Shown: positions 25,711 through 34,312 of the stretch, piece by piece
Position numbering within the stretch: position 1 is the first letter of the stretch
Layout of the letters: each line of letters starts with the position of its first letter
Assembly: GCF_007998985.1 (NCBI RefSeq)
Contig: NZ_CP041659.1
Coordinates: forward strand, 1,054,001 to 1,118,000
Length of the DNA stretch: 64,000 nt
Direction of reading: 5' to 3'
DNA from: Sphingomonas xanthus
GTDB lineage: Bacteria > Pseudomonadota > Alphaproteobacteria > Sphingomonadales > Sphingomonadaceae
Translations under genes and position numbers: made by a program
The notes under the pieces: model-generated
Seen by the model: the letters and a program-made list of their open reading frames with translations, nothing else
Database searches by the model: none
Told to the model about the DNA's origin: nothing

Positions 25711-26937
25711 ATGGCGCGATCGGATCGGAACGAGCAGGAATTGGCCGCGCGGCTCGCCGCGACGCGGCGGTTGACGCTCAACCTCGCCGCGCCGCTCAGC
25801 GACGCCGACGCCACCATCCAGCCGCACCCCGACGCCTCGCCCGCAAAATGGCACCTCGCACATACCAGTTGGTTCTTCGAGACTTTTGTGCTGCGCGATC
25901 ATGTCCCCGGCTATCGCCTGCACGACGAGCGCTGGGCCTATCTGTTCAACAGCTATTATGAGGGCGAAGGCGACCGCCATGCCCGCCCCCGGCGCGGGAT
26001 GATCAGCCGCCCCTCGCTCGACGAGGTCCGCGACTGGCGCGCCAGGGTGGACGCGGAGCTGGCGGCCGCGATCCCTTCACTTTCCGAGGACGCGCTGACC
26101 CTGGTCGAACTGGGCATTCAGCACGAGCAGCAGCACCAGGAATTGTTCCTCACCGACATTCTGGCGACCTTGGCAGAAAATCCGCTTGAACCGGCGTATG
26201 GCGCACTCGATCCCGTCCCTTGCCACGCAACCGAGCCGATGGCCTGGATCGACGGGCGCGAGGGCGAAGTCGAAATCGGCGCCGGGAACGGTTTTTCCTA
26301 TGACTGCGAAGGCCCGAGGCACCGCGCGCTGCTGCATCCACACCGCCTTGCCAATCGCTGCGTGACCAATGGCGAGTGGCAAGAATTCCTTGCCGACGGC
26401 GGCTATCGGACGGCGACCCTGTGGCTTAGCGAAGGGTGGGACTGGGCGCAGGCGAACGCGGTCACCCGCCCGCTTTACTGGCGTGGCGACGACAGTCATT
26501 TCACGCTAGCCGGGAGGCGGCGGCTCGACCGTGCGGCGCCGGTTTGCCACCTGAGCTATTATGAAGCCGATGCCTTCGCCCGCTGGGCAGGGGCACGACT
26601 TCCGACCGAGGCGGAATGGGAAGACTCCTTCGCCTCGTCCGACCCCTGGCTCGGCCACCAGCTCGACCAGGCCGGGCCGGTCGTGCCTAGACCCGGCGGA
26701 GGGCCGTTCGGCGATGTCTGGCAGTGGACTGCCAGTGCCTACCTTCCCTACCCGGGCTTCAAGCCTGCCAGCGGGACGGTCGGCGAATATAATGGTAAGT
26801 TCATGTGCGGACAGTTCGTCCTCAAGGGGGCGAGTTGCGCGACTCCCCGCGGCCATAGCCGGGCGAGCTATCGCAATTTCTTCCCGCCATCGGCGCGCTG
26901 GCAATTTACGGGGGTGCGCCTTGCTCGAGACGCTTGA
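25711..26937 (+). CDS. egtB: Ergothioneine biosynthesis sulfoxide synthase EgtB
   Basis: The 408-residue iron enzyme joins trimethylhistidine to a sulfur donor with O2 in ergothioneine synthesis. It has an N-terminal DinB-like domain with the iron-binding HLAHTSWFFE and HEQQHQEL (HxxxH) motifs, and a C-terminal formylglycine-generating-enzyme-like (SUMF1) domain with NGEWQEFLADGGY, RLPTEAEWE and GDVWQWTASAY. ATG 25711 has AAGGGG upstream and gives the expected length. egtD follows and overlaps by 17 bases. The thiol donor (cysteine or gamma-glutamylcysteine) cannot be told from sequence by eye. Confidence 0.93.
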   Translation: MARSDRNEQELAARLAATRRLTLNLAAPLSDADATIQPHPDASPAKWHLAHTSWFFETFVLRDHVPGYRLHDERWAYLFNSYYEGEGDRHARPRRGMISRPSLDEVRDWRARVDAELAAAIPSLSEDALTLVELGIQHEQQHQELFLTDILATLAENPLEPAYGALDPVPCHATEPMAWIDGREGEVEIGAGNGFSYDCEGPRHRALLHPHRLANRCVTNGEWQEFLADGGYRTATLWLSEGWDWAQANAVTRPLYWRGDDSHFTLAGRRRLDRAAPVCHLSYYEADAFARWAGARLPTEAEWEDSFASSDPWLGHQLDQAGPVVPRPGGGPFGDVWQWTASAYLPYPGFKPASGTVGEYNGKFMCGQFVLKGASCATPRGHSRASYRNFFPPSARWQFTGVRLARDA

Positions 26938-27880
26938 TACCATTGATCCGGCGTTTCGTGCCGACGTTCTCAACGGCTTGTCCGAACCGATTCCCGCGAT
27001 CCCCGCCCGCTGGCTGTACGATCGGCGCGGGTCGGAACTGTTCGACGATATCACGCGCCTTCCCAGCTATTACCCGACGCGGACCGAAACCGGGCTGCTC
27101 GAGGCCAGGATGGAGGAGATCGCGACCCTTGCGGGCTCGAGCTGCGCGATCGTCGAGTTCGGATCCGGTAGCTCGACCAAGACTCCGCTCCTCCTTCGCG
27201 CGCTATCGCCGCGCGCCTATGTTCCGATCGACATCAGCGGCGAGTATCTCCGGGAAAGCGCGGCACGGGTTGACCAGGAGTTTCCCGACATCGCGGTTCA
27301 TCCGGTCGAGGCCGATTTCACGAAGGACGTCGAATTGCCGGCGGCGATCGACGGGTTGCAGCGGCTTGGCTTCTTCCCCGGCTCGACCATCGGCAATTTC
27401 ATTCCCCGCAGCGCCACCGACCTGTTGCGCCATTTCCGCGACATTCTTGGCACCGGCGCCAAGCTACTGATCGGCATGGATCGGGTGAAATCGGTCCGGA
27501 GGCTGGTCGCCGCATATGACGATCCCGAAGGGGTGACGGCGGCTTTCAACATCAACCTGCTGCGGCGAATCAATCGCGAGCTGGGCGCCGATATCCCGAT
27601 CGACGCCTTCAAGCATGAAGCACGGTGGAACGACATGCTCGGCCGGGTCGAGATGCACCTGGTCGCGCAGCGCGATGTCGAGTTCCAGATCGACAAGCGG
27701 ACGTTCGCCTTCGTCGAAGGCGCGACCATTCACACCGAGAACAGCCATAAATATGGCCAGCGCGGCGCGCGACTGCTGTTGCTGGCCGGCGGCTGGACCC
27801 CGATCGCCGAATGGACCGACGAGGAAGAGGATTTCGCGCTGATCCTGGCCGAAGCCCAGCCTATTCGTTTCGCCCCCTAA
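26921..27880 (+). CDS. egtD: L-histidine N-alpha-methyltransferase EgtD
   Basis: The 319-residue SAM enzyme trimethylates histidine to hercynine, the first ergothioneine step. Family features are RWLYDRRGSELFDDIT near the start, FGSGSSTKTPLLL as SAM loop, and HNSHK-type C-terminal segment TIHTENSHKYG. The length matches EgtD (about 320). The start is TTG 26921, inside the end of egtB with GGGGG upstream; no ATG or GTG lies nearer in frame at this position, and the family N-terminus begins here. Neither egtA, egtC nor egtE is adjacent. Confidence 0.93.
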   Translation: MLETLDTIDPAFRADVLNGLSEPIPAIPARWLYDRRGSELFDDITRLPSYYPTRTETGLLEARMEEIATLAGSSCAIVEFGSGSSTKTPLLLRALSPRAYVPIDISGEYLRESAARVDQEFPDIAVHPVEADFTKDVELPAAIDGLQRLGFFPGSTIGNFIPRSATDLLRHFRDILGTGAKLLIGMDRVKSVRRLVAAYDDPEGVTAAFNINLLRRINRELGADIPIDAFKHEARWNDMLGRVEMHLVAQRDVEFQIDKRTFAFVEGATIHTENSHKYGQRGARLLLLAGGWTPIAEWTDEEEDFALILAEAQPIRFAP

Positions 27881-27922
27881 GCGTCATTGTGCAGTGCGGT
27901 CGCGGCGGCTAAGCCTGTCGCC

Positions 27923-28225
27923 ATGCTCTACGCTCTATTCGGTATCATCGACATGATCCTCCAGGTGCTGGTGTGGATCATCATCGCCCAGGTCATCGTC
28001 AGCTGGCTGGTGGCTTTCAATGTCATTAACACCCAGTCGAACTTCGTCCGCACGGTCCTCGAGGTGCTCGAGCGGATAACCGATCCCCTTTACCGGCCGA
28101 TCCGGAAAATCATGCCTGATTTCGGCGGCATCGACTTCTCACCGATCGTGCTGATCCTCGCGATCCAGATCCTGCGCAAGCTTAACGAGGGACTCGCACT
28201 GGAAACCAGCGCGACACTGATGTGA
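27923..28225 (+). CDS. YggT family membrane protein
   Basis: The 100-residue protein has two hydrophobic segments (residues 3-35 and about 78-95) flanking the conserved [13 protein letters not shown] motif of the YggT family (CCB3-like), found in the inner membrane. YggT proteins are linked to osmotic shock tolerance, cell division and membrane-protein assembly in different bacteria, with no settled function. The ATG 27923 is the natural start at the family N-terminus. Its TGA overlaps the folD GTG. Confidence 0.88.
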   Translation: MLYALFGIIDMILQVLVWIIIAQVIVSWLVAFNVINTQSNFVRTVLEVLERITDPLYRPIRKIMPDFGGIDFSPIVLILAIQILRKLNEGLALETSATLM

Positions 28226-29112
28226 CCGCCCGGGTCATCGACGGAAAGGCGACCGCGGCGGCCTTACGCGAGCGGATTGCCGGCGAAGTCGTGCGCTTTC
28301 GTGACGCCCATGGCCGAGCGCCGGGACTTGCGGTCGTGCTGGTCGGGGATGACCCGGCGAGCACGGTCTATGTCCGGTCGAAGGGCAAGGCTACGCTCGA
28401 AGCCGGGATGGAAAGTTTTGAGCATAAGCTACCCGCCGACACTGGCGAGAAGGAGCTGCTGGAACTGGTCGATCGCCTCAATGACGATCCGGCCGTCGAC
28501 GGCATCCTGATCCAGTTGCCACTTCCCCGGCATATTGATGCCGACAAGGTGCTTACCAGGATCGACCCCGACAAGGATGTCGACGGTTTCCACCCGCTCA
28601 ACGCGGGCAGGTTGGCGGTCGGACTGGACGGCTTCGTCGCCTGTACCCCGCTCGGTTGCCTCAAGCTGCTGCGCGCCGAACGGGGCGATTTGAGCGGTCT
28701 CAATGCGGTGGTGATCGGTCGGTCGAACATCGTCGGCAAGCCGATGGCCCAGCTGCTGCTAGCCGAAAGCTGCACGGTGACCATCGCCCATAGCCGCACG
28801 CATGACCTGCCCGCGGTCGTGCGCGGCGCCGACATCGTCGTCGCCGCGGTTGGGCGGCCGGAAATGGTCAAGGGCGATTGGCTGAAGCCAGACGCCACGG
28901 TCATCGATGTCGGCATCAACAGGATCGAAGCCGAGGAGGACGGCAAGGGCCGGCTGGTCGGCGACGTCGATTTTGCATCGGCCAGCGTGGTTGCCGGAGC
29001 GATCAGCCCTGTGCCGGGCGGGGTCGGGCCGATGACTATCGCCTGCCTCATCCGCAATACATTGGTATCCGCCGCGCGCCGCCACGGATTTTCCCTGCCG
29101 GAGGATCTATGA
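28222..29112 (+). CDS. folD: Methylenetetrahydrofolate dehydrogenase/cyclohydrolase
   Basis: The 296-residue bifunctional enzyme interconverts methylene-, methenyl- and 10-formyl-tetrahydrofolate, using NADP. Motifs are [17 protein letters not shown] with the catalytic Lys, [12 protein letters not shown], and the Rossmann [14 protein letters not shown]. The start is GTG 28222, overlapping the yggT stop; no better ATG exists. Length is typical (about 290). It is part of a run of tightly overlapping genes ending in marC, a layout that need not imply related function. Confidence 0.97.
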   Translation: MTARVIDGKATAAALRERIAGEVVRFRDAHGRAPGLAVVLVGDDPASTVYVRSKGKATLEAGMESFEHKLPADTGEKELLELVDRLNDDPAVDGILIQLPLPRHIDADKVLTRIDPDKDVDGFHPLNAGRLAVGLDGFVACTPLGCLKLLRAERGDLSGLNAVVIGRSNIVGKPMAQLLLAESCTVTIAHSRTHDLPAVVRGADIVVAAVGRPEMVKGDWLKPDATVIDVGINRIEAEEDGKGRLVGDVDFASASVVAGAISPVPGGVGPMTIACLIRNTLVSAARRHGFSLPEDL

Positions 29113-29723
29113 TCGAAGCGCTGCTGCTGGCTGCCGCCAATCCCGCGATGCGGGCAATCGACGCCGAGCGCGCCTTCGCCGCCCAAGCGCAGGAGGCCGG
29201 GCAATGGACCGCCTTTCGCAACTGGTCGGCGCCCGAGGCGATCATGTTTACGCCGAATGCCGGCAGTGCGCAGGCCTTCCTCAACGACCGCAAGGACCCG
29301 CCTATCGCCGTCTACTGGTGGCCGGGGCGCAGCTTCGTCAGCTGTGACGGCAACCTTGCGGTCAACAGCGGTCCTTGGGTCCGCGAGGGCGGAAAGACGG
29401 TCGGCTATTTCACCACCGTGTGGCAGCGGCAGCCCGACGGCGGCTGGAAATGGCTGCTGGACCATGGCGACAGCTTGCCGGCAATGCGCGCCGAGGGCGG
29501 AGACATTGAGCCGGCTGTGGCCGCTTGTTCCAAGCCTGTCCCGTCCAAACCCCCGCGCGGCACTGGCGCGGCGACGGAGGCCGGCGGAGGATCGAGCAAG
29601 GATGGGACTCTGCATTGGGGCTGGACGGTGGAGCAGGACGGCAGCCGCAACGTTTTCGCCATGCTGTGGGATGGTAAGGAACATCGTATGGTGATCGACG
29701 ACAAGGTAGCCCCCGGTCGATGA
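29109..29723 (+). CDS. Hypothetical protein, NTF2-like fold likely
   Basis: The 204-residue product has a helical N-terminus ([20 protein letters not shown]) followed by a mixed alpha/beta pattern ([12 protein letters not shown], then [21 protein letters not shown]) that is typical of SnoaL/DUF4440-like nuclear transport factor 2 folds. The C-terminal third is a low-complexity Gly/Thr linker and a short strand pair. The first residues are hydrophobic, but a signal peptide is doubtful. It overlaps folD and marC by 4 bases at each end. No catalytic residues can be named. The fold call is moderate. Confidence 0.65.
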   Translation: MIEALLLAAANPAMRAIDAERAFAAQAQEAGQWTAFRNWSAPEAIMFTPNAGSAQAFLNDRKDPPIAVYWWPGRSFVSCDGNLAVNSGPWVREGGKTVGYFTTVWQRQPDGGWKWLLDHGDSLPAMRAEGGDIEPAVAACSKPVPSKPPRGTGAATEAGGGSSKDGTLHWGWTVEQDGSRNVFAMLWDGKEHRMVIDDKVAPGR

Positions 29724-30352
29724 TCGAACTCTTCACCAGCGCCTTCCTCACACTGGCGGTGATCATCGATCCGCCCGGTTGCGCGCCGATCTTCGCTTCC
29801 TTGACCAGCGGCGCCGACGCGGCACACCGCCGCAAGATGGCGATCCGCTCGGCGCTGATCGCCTGGTGCATCCTGATGTTCTTTGCCCTGCTTGGCGAAG
29901 CCTTGCTGGACAAGCTCGGCATCTCGCTGAGCGCGTTCCGCCTTGCCGGCGGGATCATGCTGTTCATGATCGCCCTCGACATGGTGTTCGAACGGCGGAC
30001 CGAACGGCGCGAGGAACGAGCCGAGGAGATCAAGGGCACGCCCGAAGCCGAGGATATCAGCGTCTTCCCCATGGCCATCCCGATGATCGCCGGGCCAGGA
30101 TCGATCGCGTCGATCATGCTGCTCAGCGCGCGCGCCAAGGGCACCGCGGAGGGGCTCGTGGTGTTTGGCGCGATGACCGCGGTGATCCTGCTCACCCTCC
30201 TAGCCCTGCTAGCGGCCGGGCCGCTGATGAAGCTGATCGGCGCCAAGCTGGAAGCGATGATCACCCGCATTCTCGGCGTGATCCTTGCCGCGCTGGCCGC
30301 GCAGTTCGTGCTCGACGGACTGGAACGTAGCCTGCCCGGCCTTGCCGGCTAG
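29720..30352 (+). CDS. MarC-family inner-membrane protein
   Basis: The 210-residue protein has six membrane segments, beginning with the family start FTSAFLTLAVIIDPPGCAPIF and continuing with SAFRLAGGIMLFMIALDMV and AIPMIAGPGSIASIML. MarC/YhgN proteins are of uncertain role; an early link with multiple antibiotic resistance was later withdrawn. The length matches the family (about 200-215). It overlaps the preceding gene start-to-stop and converges with the large membrane protein gene on the other strand, sharing 4 bases. Confidence 0.92.
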   Translation: MIELFTSAFLTLAVIIDPPGCAPIFASLTSGADAAHRRKMAIRSALIAWCILMFFALLGEALLDKLGISLSAFRLAGGIMLFMIALDMVFERRTERREERAEEIKGTPEAEDISVFPMAIPMIAGPGSIASIMLLSARAKGTAEGLVVFGAMTAVILLTLLALLAAGPLMKLIGAKLEAMITRILGVILAALAAQFVLDGLERSLPGLAG

Positions 30353-32154
30353 CGGACCACGCGCCACATTCTGAACGGGGAGTCGGCCGGAAGCTGGACC
30401 GGTTCAAGCCAGGCCGGAATCTTGTCCTTCATCAGCTGTCCGTAAAAGCCGTTCGGAGCCTCCGACATGAAGATCGTCGCCGTCGACATATTGGGGCAGA
30501 CCAGCAGATAATCGCTCCCGTAACCGGTAATGATCCGGCGTGCCTGCGCCTCATCGCCGCGAAACGCCTTCATCACGTCGGCAATGGCGCGGTCGTTGCG
30601 ATGATAGGGCCCGCCGATCGCGTCATGATGGGTGGTGACGATGAGCCGTGGGCCGAGGTCAATGAAGCTGAACACCACGCCCTTCGGTTGGCGCGCGATC
30701 GGTGCCAGTGCCGCCAGTGAGGGGCAGCGGCGGTTCGCCGCGCTGACCTTGGCGGCCATCGCATCCGTCTTTTCCTTGGGCACCAGCCCCAGCCCGAGCG
30801 GCACGGCCGCGCCGAGACCGGTGAGGATCAGCAGGACGCCCAGCGCATGTTTCCACAACTGCGGCGCCTTCATCCAGGGCGCGGCGATGAACACGACGAG
30901 CGCCGCGGTCGCAGGAAGCGCCATCAACTGCGCGGCCGGGCCCGCTCGAATCTGCCAGAAAAGAAGGGCGAAGGCCGTGCAGGCAGGCAGCGCGACCGCC
31001 AGCGTGCGGGCCAGACGCTGCCGGTCCCCTTCGCGCCTTGCCCGCCAGATCAGCAGTACCCAACCGAACAGGCCGGCAACCGGCAGCGCAAGCACCACCA
31101 CTCCGGTTCGCCAGGCGTGACGGTAGAAGGGCCGAGCCTCACGCACCCTGTCGAGCCAGAGTTCGGTCGCCTCGGCTGACACCCCTTCGAGCCGTTCCAG
31201 GCAGTGCGGCCAGGCCAGGGCGTGAAAGCCGGCGAGGATCGCGCCCCCGAGCGCCGCGGCGCCAAGCCGCGCCTTCCAGCTGTCGAGCCTGAGCGCCGCC
31301 AGTGCCAGCATTATGGTCCCGCCGACAGCTGCGTCGCCAAGCCATACCGGCGAGAGCGCGTCGCAGACCGCCAGCCGGTTGGCCTCCGACGCGAACAGCA
31401 GGTAGCCCAGACCGGTCGTGGCCACCATCGCAGCGGCATAAGCTGCAAGCCGCCGCCGTTCGTTGCGGTCGGCAACCCATAGCAACACCGTCGCACCGCC
31501 GAGCAGGGCGAGGTAGATCAGCATCTCCAGGCCGATCGCAAGCGACATGCCGCTAGCGATCCCCAACGTCGCCCCGCCGCGGGCCCGGCGAGGATCGGCG
31601 ATTCCCGACACGGCAACCGCAAGCAGCGCCAGTTGCCAGCCATGATGGTCGAGCCTCAGCGGCGCGAACATGCCGATCGTCGAATAAGCGCAGAGCAGGC
31701 CAATGAGCGGAAGCGGCCAGGCTCGGGGATGGACAAGCCGCTGCGTGGTGAGCGCCAGCGCGAACATCAGGGGAAGTAAGGGCAGCAAGGGCGAGGTTGC
31801 CGCCGCAATCCGTTCGGCATCGGCCCCGCCAACCAGCGGAGTCATCGCCAGGATGATTGCCGCAATCGGAAGGTCGACGAGCCGTGACCAGTGGATGTTG
31901 GCGCCACCATGAACCGGGTCAAAGCGATGCTGGACCAGATCGAACCAGCCCTGCCCACCGAGCAATGCACGGACCTGAGCCATGCGCAAATTGTCGTCGG
32001 TATCGCCAAGCGCGAAATTATGGATGAGGCCCGACCGGGCCGAGATTACGACTATGGCATAGGCGAGCCAGGCGAGCAGGATCAGTAGCCGCCAGTGACG
32101 GTCGAGCATGGCTGTCGCCCTGTCCTGAAGCCCAGACCATCGTCCGTCCGCCAT
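30349..32154 (-). CDS. Large polytopic membrane protein, GT-C/STT3-like N-terminal pattern
   Basis: The 601-residue protein has about 11-13 membrane helices and a C-terminal soluble tail of about 120 residues. The first periplasmic loop has GDTDDNLRMAQVRALL, then FDPVHGGANIHWSRLVDLP, resembling the DxD-type loop followed by G..W motif of STT3/AglB and other GT-C glycosyltransferases that use lipid-linked sugars. The WWDYG motif of STT3 is not visible. Its neighbours gtrA, GT2 and a methyltransferase suggest a role in moving sugars onto an envelope acceptor. The family is not recognised with certainty. Confidence 0.6.
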   Translation of the reverse strand: MADGRWSGLQDRATAMLDRHWRLLILLAWLAYAIVVISARSGLIHNFALGDTDDNLRMAQVRALLGGQGWFDLVQHRFDPVHGGANIHWSRLVDLPIAAIILAMTPLVGGADAERIAAATSPLLPLLPLMFALALTTQRLVHPRAWPLPLIGLLCAYSTIGMFAPLRLDHHGWQLALLAVAVSGIADPRRARGGATLGIASGMSLAIGLEMLIYLALLGGATVLLWVADRNERRRLAAYAAAMVATTGLGYLLFASEANRLAVCDALSPVWLGDAAVGGTIMLALAALRLDSWKARLGAAALGGAILAGFHALAWPHCLERLEGVSAEATELWLDRVREARPFYRHAWRTGVVVLALPVAGLFGWVLLIWRARREGDRQRLARTLAVALPACTAFALLFWQIRAGPAAQLMALPATAALVVFIAAPWMKAPQLWKHALGVLLILTGLGAAVPLGLGLVPKEKTDAMAAKVSAANRRCPSLAALAPIARQPKGVVFSFIDLGPRLIVTTHHDAIGGPYHRNDRAIADVMKAFRGDEAQARRIITGYGSDYLLVCPNMSTATIFMSEAPNGFYGQLMKDKIPAWLEPVQLPADSPFRMWRVVR

Positions 32155-32214
32155 CGTTCCCCATCCCCACTTCGGTCATTGTGTCCTAGCGGCAAGAGGC
32201 TAGAGAGCAAGTCG

Positions 32215-32637
32215 ATGATCCAGTCGGCGCTCCAATCACTGCCTCCCGATCGGCGGGCGATGCTGCACCAACTGATCCGCTATGCCCTGGCCGGCTTCGC
32301 GATCACCGTTGCGGTTGCCGGCAGTTACTGGGCGATCACCGACCTTGGCAGCGTCGACCCGATGGTCAGTTTTACCATCGTGTTCCTCGTCTTTTCAGCG
32401 ATCAGCTATTTTACCCATGGCGAATTCAGCTTTCGAGGCCATGGCCAGCGCGACCGGCACCACGTGCGGATGGGTCGCTTTTTCGCGGTCAATCTCCTGG
32501 GGTATCTGGTCAACCAGGGCTTCATCTGGCTGCTGGTGAAACAGCTCGGCGGCCCGACCTGGTGGCCGACTCTGCCGATGCTGTTCGTGACGCCGCTCTT
32601 GACCTTCGCCCTCCATCGCCGCTTCGTCTACGCATGA
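32215..32637 (+). CDS. GtrA-like flippase component
   Basis: The 140-residue protein has four membrane helices, with the GtrA-family start QLIRYALAGFAITVAVAGSY and the loop FTHGEFSFRGHGQR. In phage and bacterial O-antigen modification, GtrA is thought to flip undecaprenyl-phosphate-sugar across the inner membrane. ATG 32215 has GAGAG nearby and gives the expected length. The next gene is a GT2 enzyme of the type that loads the lipid carrier, with a 4-base overlap. The role as flippase is from the family, not shown here. Confidence 0.88.
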   Translation: MIQSALQSLPPDRRAMLHQLIRYALAGFAITVAVAGSYWAITDLGSVDPMVSFTIVFLVFSAISYFTHGEFSFRGHGQRDRHHVRMGRFFAVNLLGYLVNQGFIWLLVKQLGGPTWWPTLPMLFVTPLLTFALHRRFVYA

Positions 32638-33578
32638 GCGGCGTAGAGTTCAGCCTGATCATTCCGGTCAAGGACGAGGAAGCGGCAATCGCGCCGTGCC
32701 TCGCCCGCGTCGTGGCCGTGCTTGAAGCGCTCGACGATCCGGTCGCCCACTCCTTTGAAATCCTGTTCATCGACGATGGAAGCAGCGATGCGACCCTCGA
32801 CATGATCCGCAAGGCAAATGCCGCGGACCCCCGTATTCGCGCCATCTCCCTGTCCCGCAATTTCGGCAAGGAAGCGGCGCTTTCGGCGGGCCTCGACGCA
32901 GCGCGCGGAGCGGCAGTCGTGCCGCTCGACGTTGACCTGCAGGATCCCCCCGAAGCCCTGCCGAAAATGATCGCCGAGTGGCGGGCCGGCTATGATGTCG
33001 TGTGCGGAGTGCGCGACAATCGGCAAACTGACACACTGCCCAAGCGGATCACCGCCGACTTCTATTATCGGGCGCATAATTGGCTCAGCGACGACAAGAT
33101 CCCCGAACATGCCGGCGACTTCCGCCTGCTCGATCGCAAGGTGGTCGAAGTGATCCGCAGGATGCCGGAGCGCAACCGCTTCATGAAGGGGCTGTTTGCC
33201 TGGGCTGGCTTCAAGCAAACTGCGGTCAGCTATCACCGCGAAGAGCGCAAGCATGGCCGAACCAAATATAATTACTGGAAGCTGTGGACGCTGGCGATCG
33301 ACGGAATCACCTCGGCCTCGACGGTTCCGCTGCGCATCTGGAGCTATCTGGGCGGTCTGGTCGCGCTCGGCGCGCTGGCTTATGCGCTGTTCATCATCGT
33401 CCGCACGCTGACCACCGGGATCATCGTTCCCGGCTACGCCTCCTTAATGGTCGCCATCCTGTTCCTCGGCGGATTACAGCTGCTCTCGCTTGGCGTGCTG
33501 GGCGAATATGTCGGGCGCATCCTTACCGAAACCAAGGGACGGCCATTGTATATCGTTCGGGAACGGATCGGCGACTGA
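32634..33578 (+). CDS. GT2 glycosyltransferase, polyprenyl-phosphate sugar synthase (GtrB/ArnC-like)
   Basis: The 314-residue protein begins with a GT-A domain: FSLIIPVKDEE, FIDDGSSD (DxD-type), and DVDLQDPPE, then two C-terminal helices (about 235-300) that anchor it in the membrane. This is the domain order of dolichyl-phosphate mannose synthase-like enzymes such as GtrB, ArnC and YfdH, which load a sugar onto undecaprenyl phosphate. It follows gtrA by a 4-base overlap and precedes a methyltransferase by 1 base. The sugar donor cannot be read from sequence. Confidence 0.9.
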   Translation: MSGVEFSLIIPVKDEEAAIAPCLARVVAVLEALDDPVAHSFEILFIDDGSSDATLDMIRKANAADPRIRAISLSRNFGKEAALSAGLDAARGAAVVPLDVDLQDPPEALPKMIAEWRAGYDVVCGVRDNRQTDTLPKRITADFYYRAHNWLSDDKIPEHAGDFRLLDRKVVEVIRRMPERNRFMKGLFAWAGFKQTAVSYHREERKHGRTKYNYWKLWTLAIDGITSASTVPLRIWSYLGGLVALGALAYALFIIVRTLTTGIIVPGYASLMVAILFLGGLQLLSLGVLGEYVGRILTETKGRPLYIVRERIGD

Positions 33579-34312
33579 TGGAGCGCAAGGTTTACGACCA
33601 GATGGCGATGCTTGACGGGCAGCATTGGTGGTTCACTGCCCGCCGCCGAATCCTCGACGGCATCATCGAGCGGAACGTCATGCCGCCGCGGGATGCCCGA
33701 ATCCTCGAACTGGGCGCGGGCACCGGCCACAACCTCGCCATGCTCTCCCGTTTCGGAACGGTTGAGGCGAGCGAACTCGACTACGGCGCGCGCGAACTGG
33801 CCAGCAAGCGGCTCGGCCGCGAAGTCGTTTCGGCAGCGCTTCCCGACCTGTCGATGTTCCCGCAAGGCACCTACGACCTCATCGCCCTGCTCGACGTGCT
33901 TGAACATGTCACCGACGACAAGGGTTCTCTCCGCGCCATCTGGGAGCGGCTGAAGCCGGGCGGCGCGCTGTTGCTGACGGTCCCGGCCAATCCCTGGATG
34001 TGGAGCGCCCATGACGTCGCGCACCACCATCATCGTCGCTATCGCAAGCGCGAACTTGCCCGGCTTGCCGAGGATGCCGGCTTCGAAATCGCGCTTCTGT
34101 CGCCCTTCAACAGTCTGCTGTTTCCGCCGATCGCCGCGGTGCGCCTGCTCGGCAAGCTGACCGGCAAGGACGACAGCGATGACGCGCTCCCCTCAAAGCC
34201 GGTAAACATGGTCCTGGACCGTGTGTTCGGGCTGGAGCGGGGGCTGATCGGCCGAGTGCCGATGCCCTTCGGCGTCAGCCTGGTGGCCGTTCTTCGCCGC
34301 CCGAACGCTTGA
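33578..34312 (+). CDS. Class I SAM-dependent methyltransferase
   Basis: The 244-residue protein has the SAM motif ILELGAGTGHNLAML near residue 45, then the acidic LIALLDVLEHVTDD and the family helical end. Tyr and Trp residues in the N-terminal block (LDGQHWWFTARRR) are typical of the MTase group found with glycosyltransferases, which often methylates sugars or lipid intermediates. It starts in the stop of the GT2 gene, so coexpression is likely. The acceptor is unknown. Its end overlaps the large membrane protein gene on the opposite strand by 38 bases. Confidence 0.85.
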   Translation: MERKVYDQMAMLDGQHWWFTARRRILDGIIERNVMPPRDARILELGAGTGHNLAMLSRFGTVEASELDYGARELASKRLGREVVSAALPDLSMFPQGTYDLIALLDVLEHVTDDKGSLRAIWERLKPGGALLLTVPANPWMWSAHDVAHHHHRRYRKRELARLAEDAGFEIALLSPFNSLLFPPIAAVRLLGKLTGKDDSDDALPSKPVNMVLDRVFGLERGLIGRVPMPFGVSLVAVLRRPNA

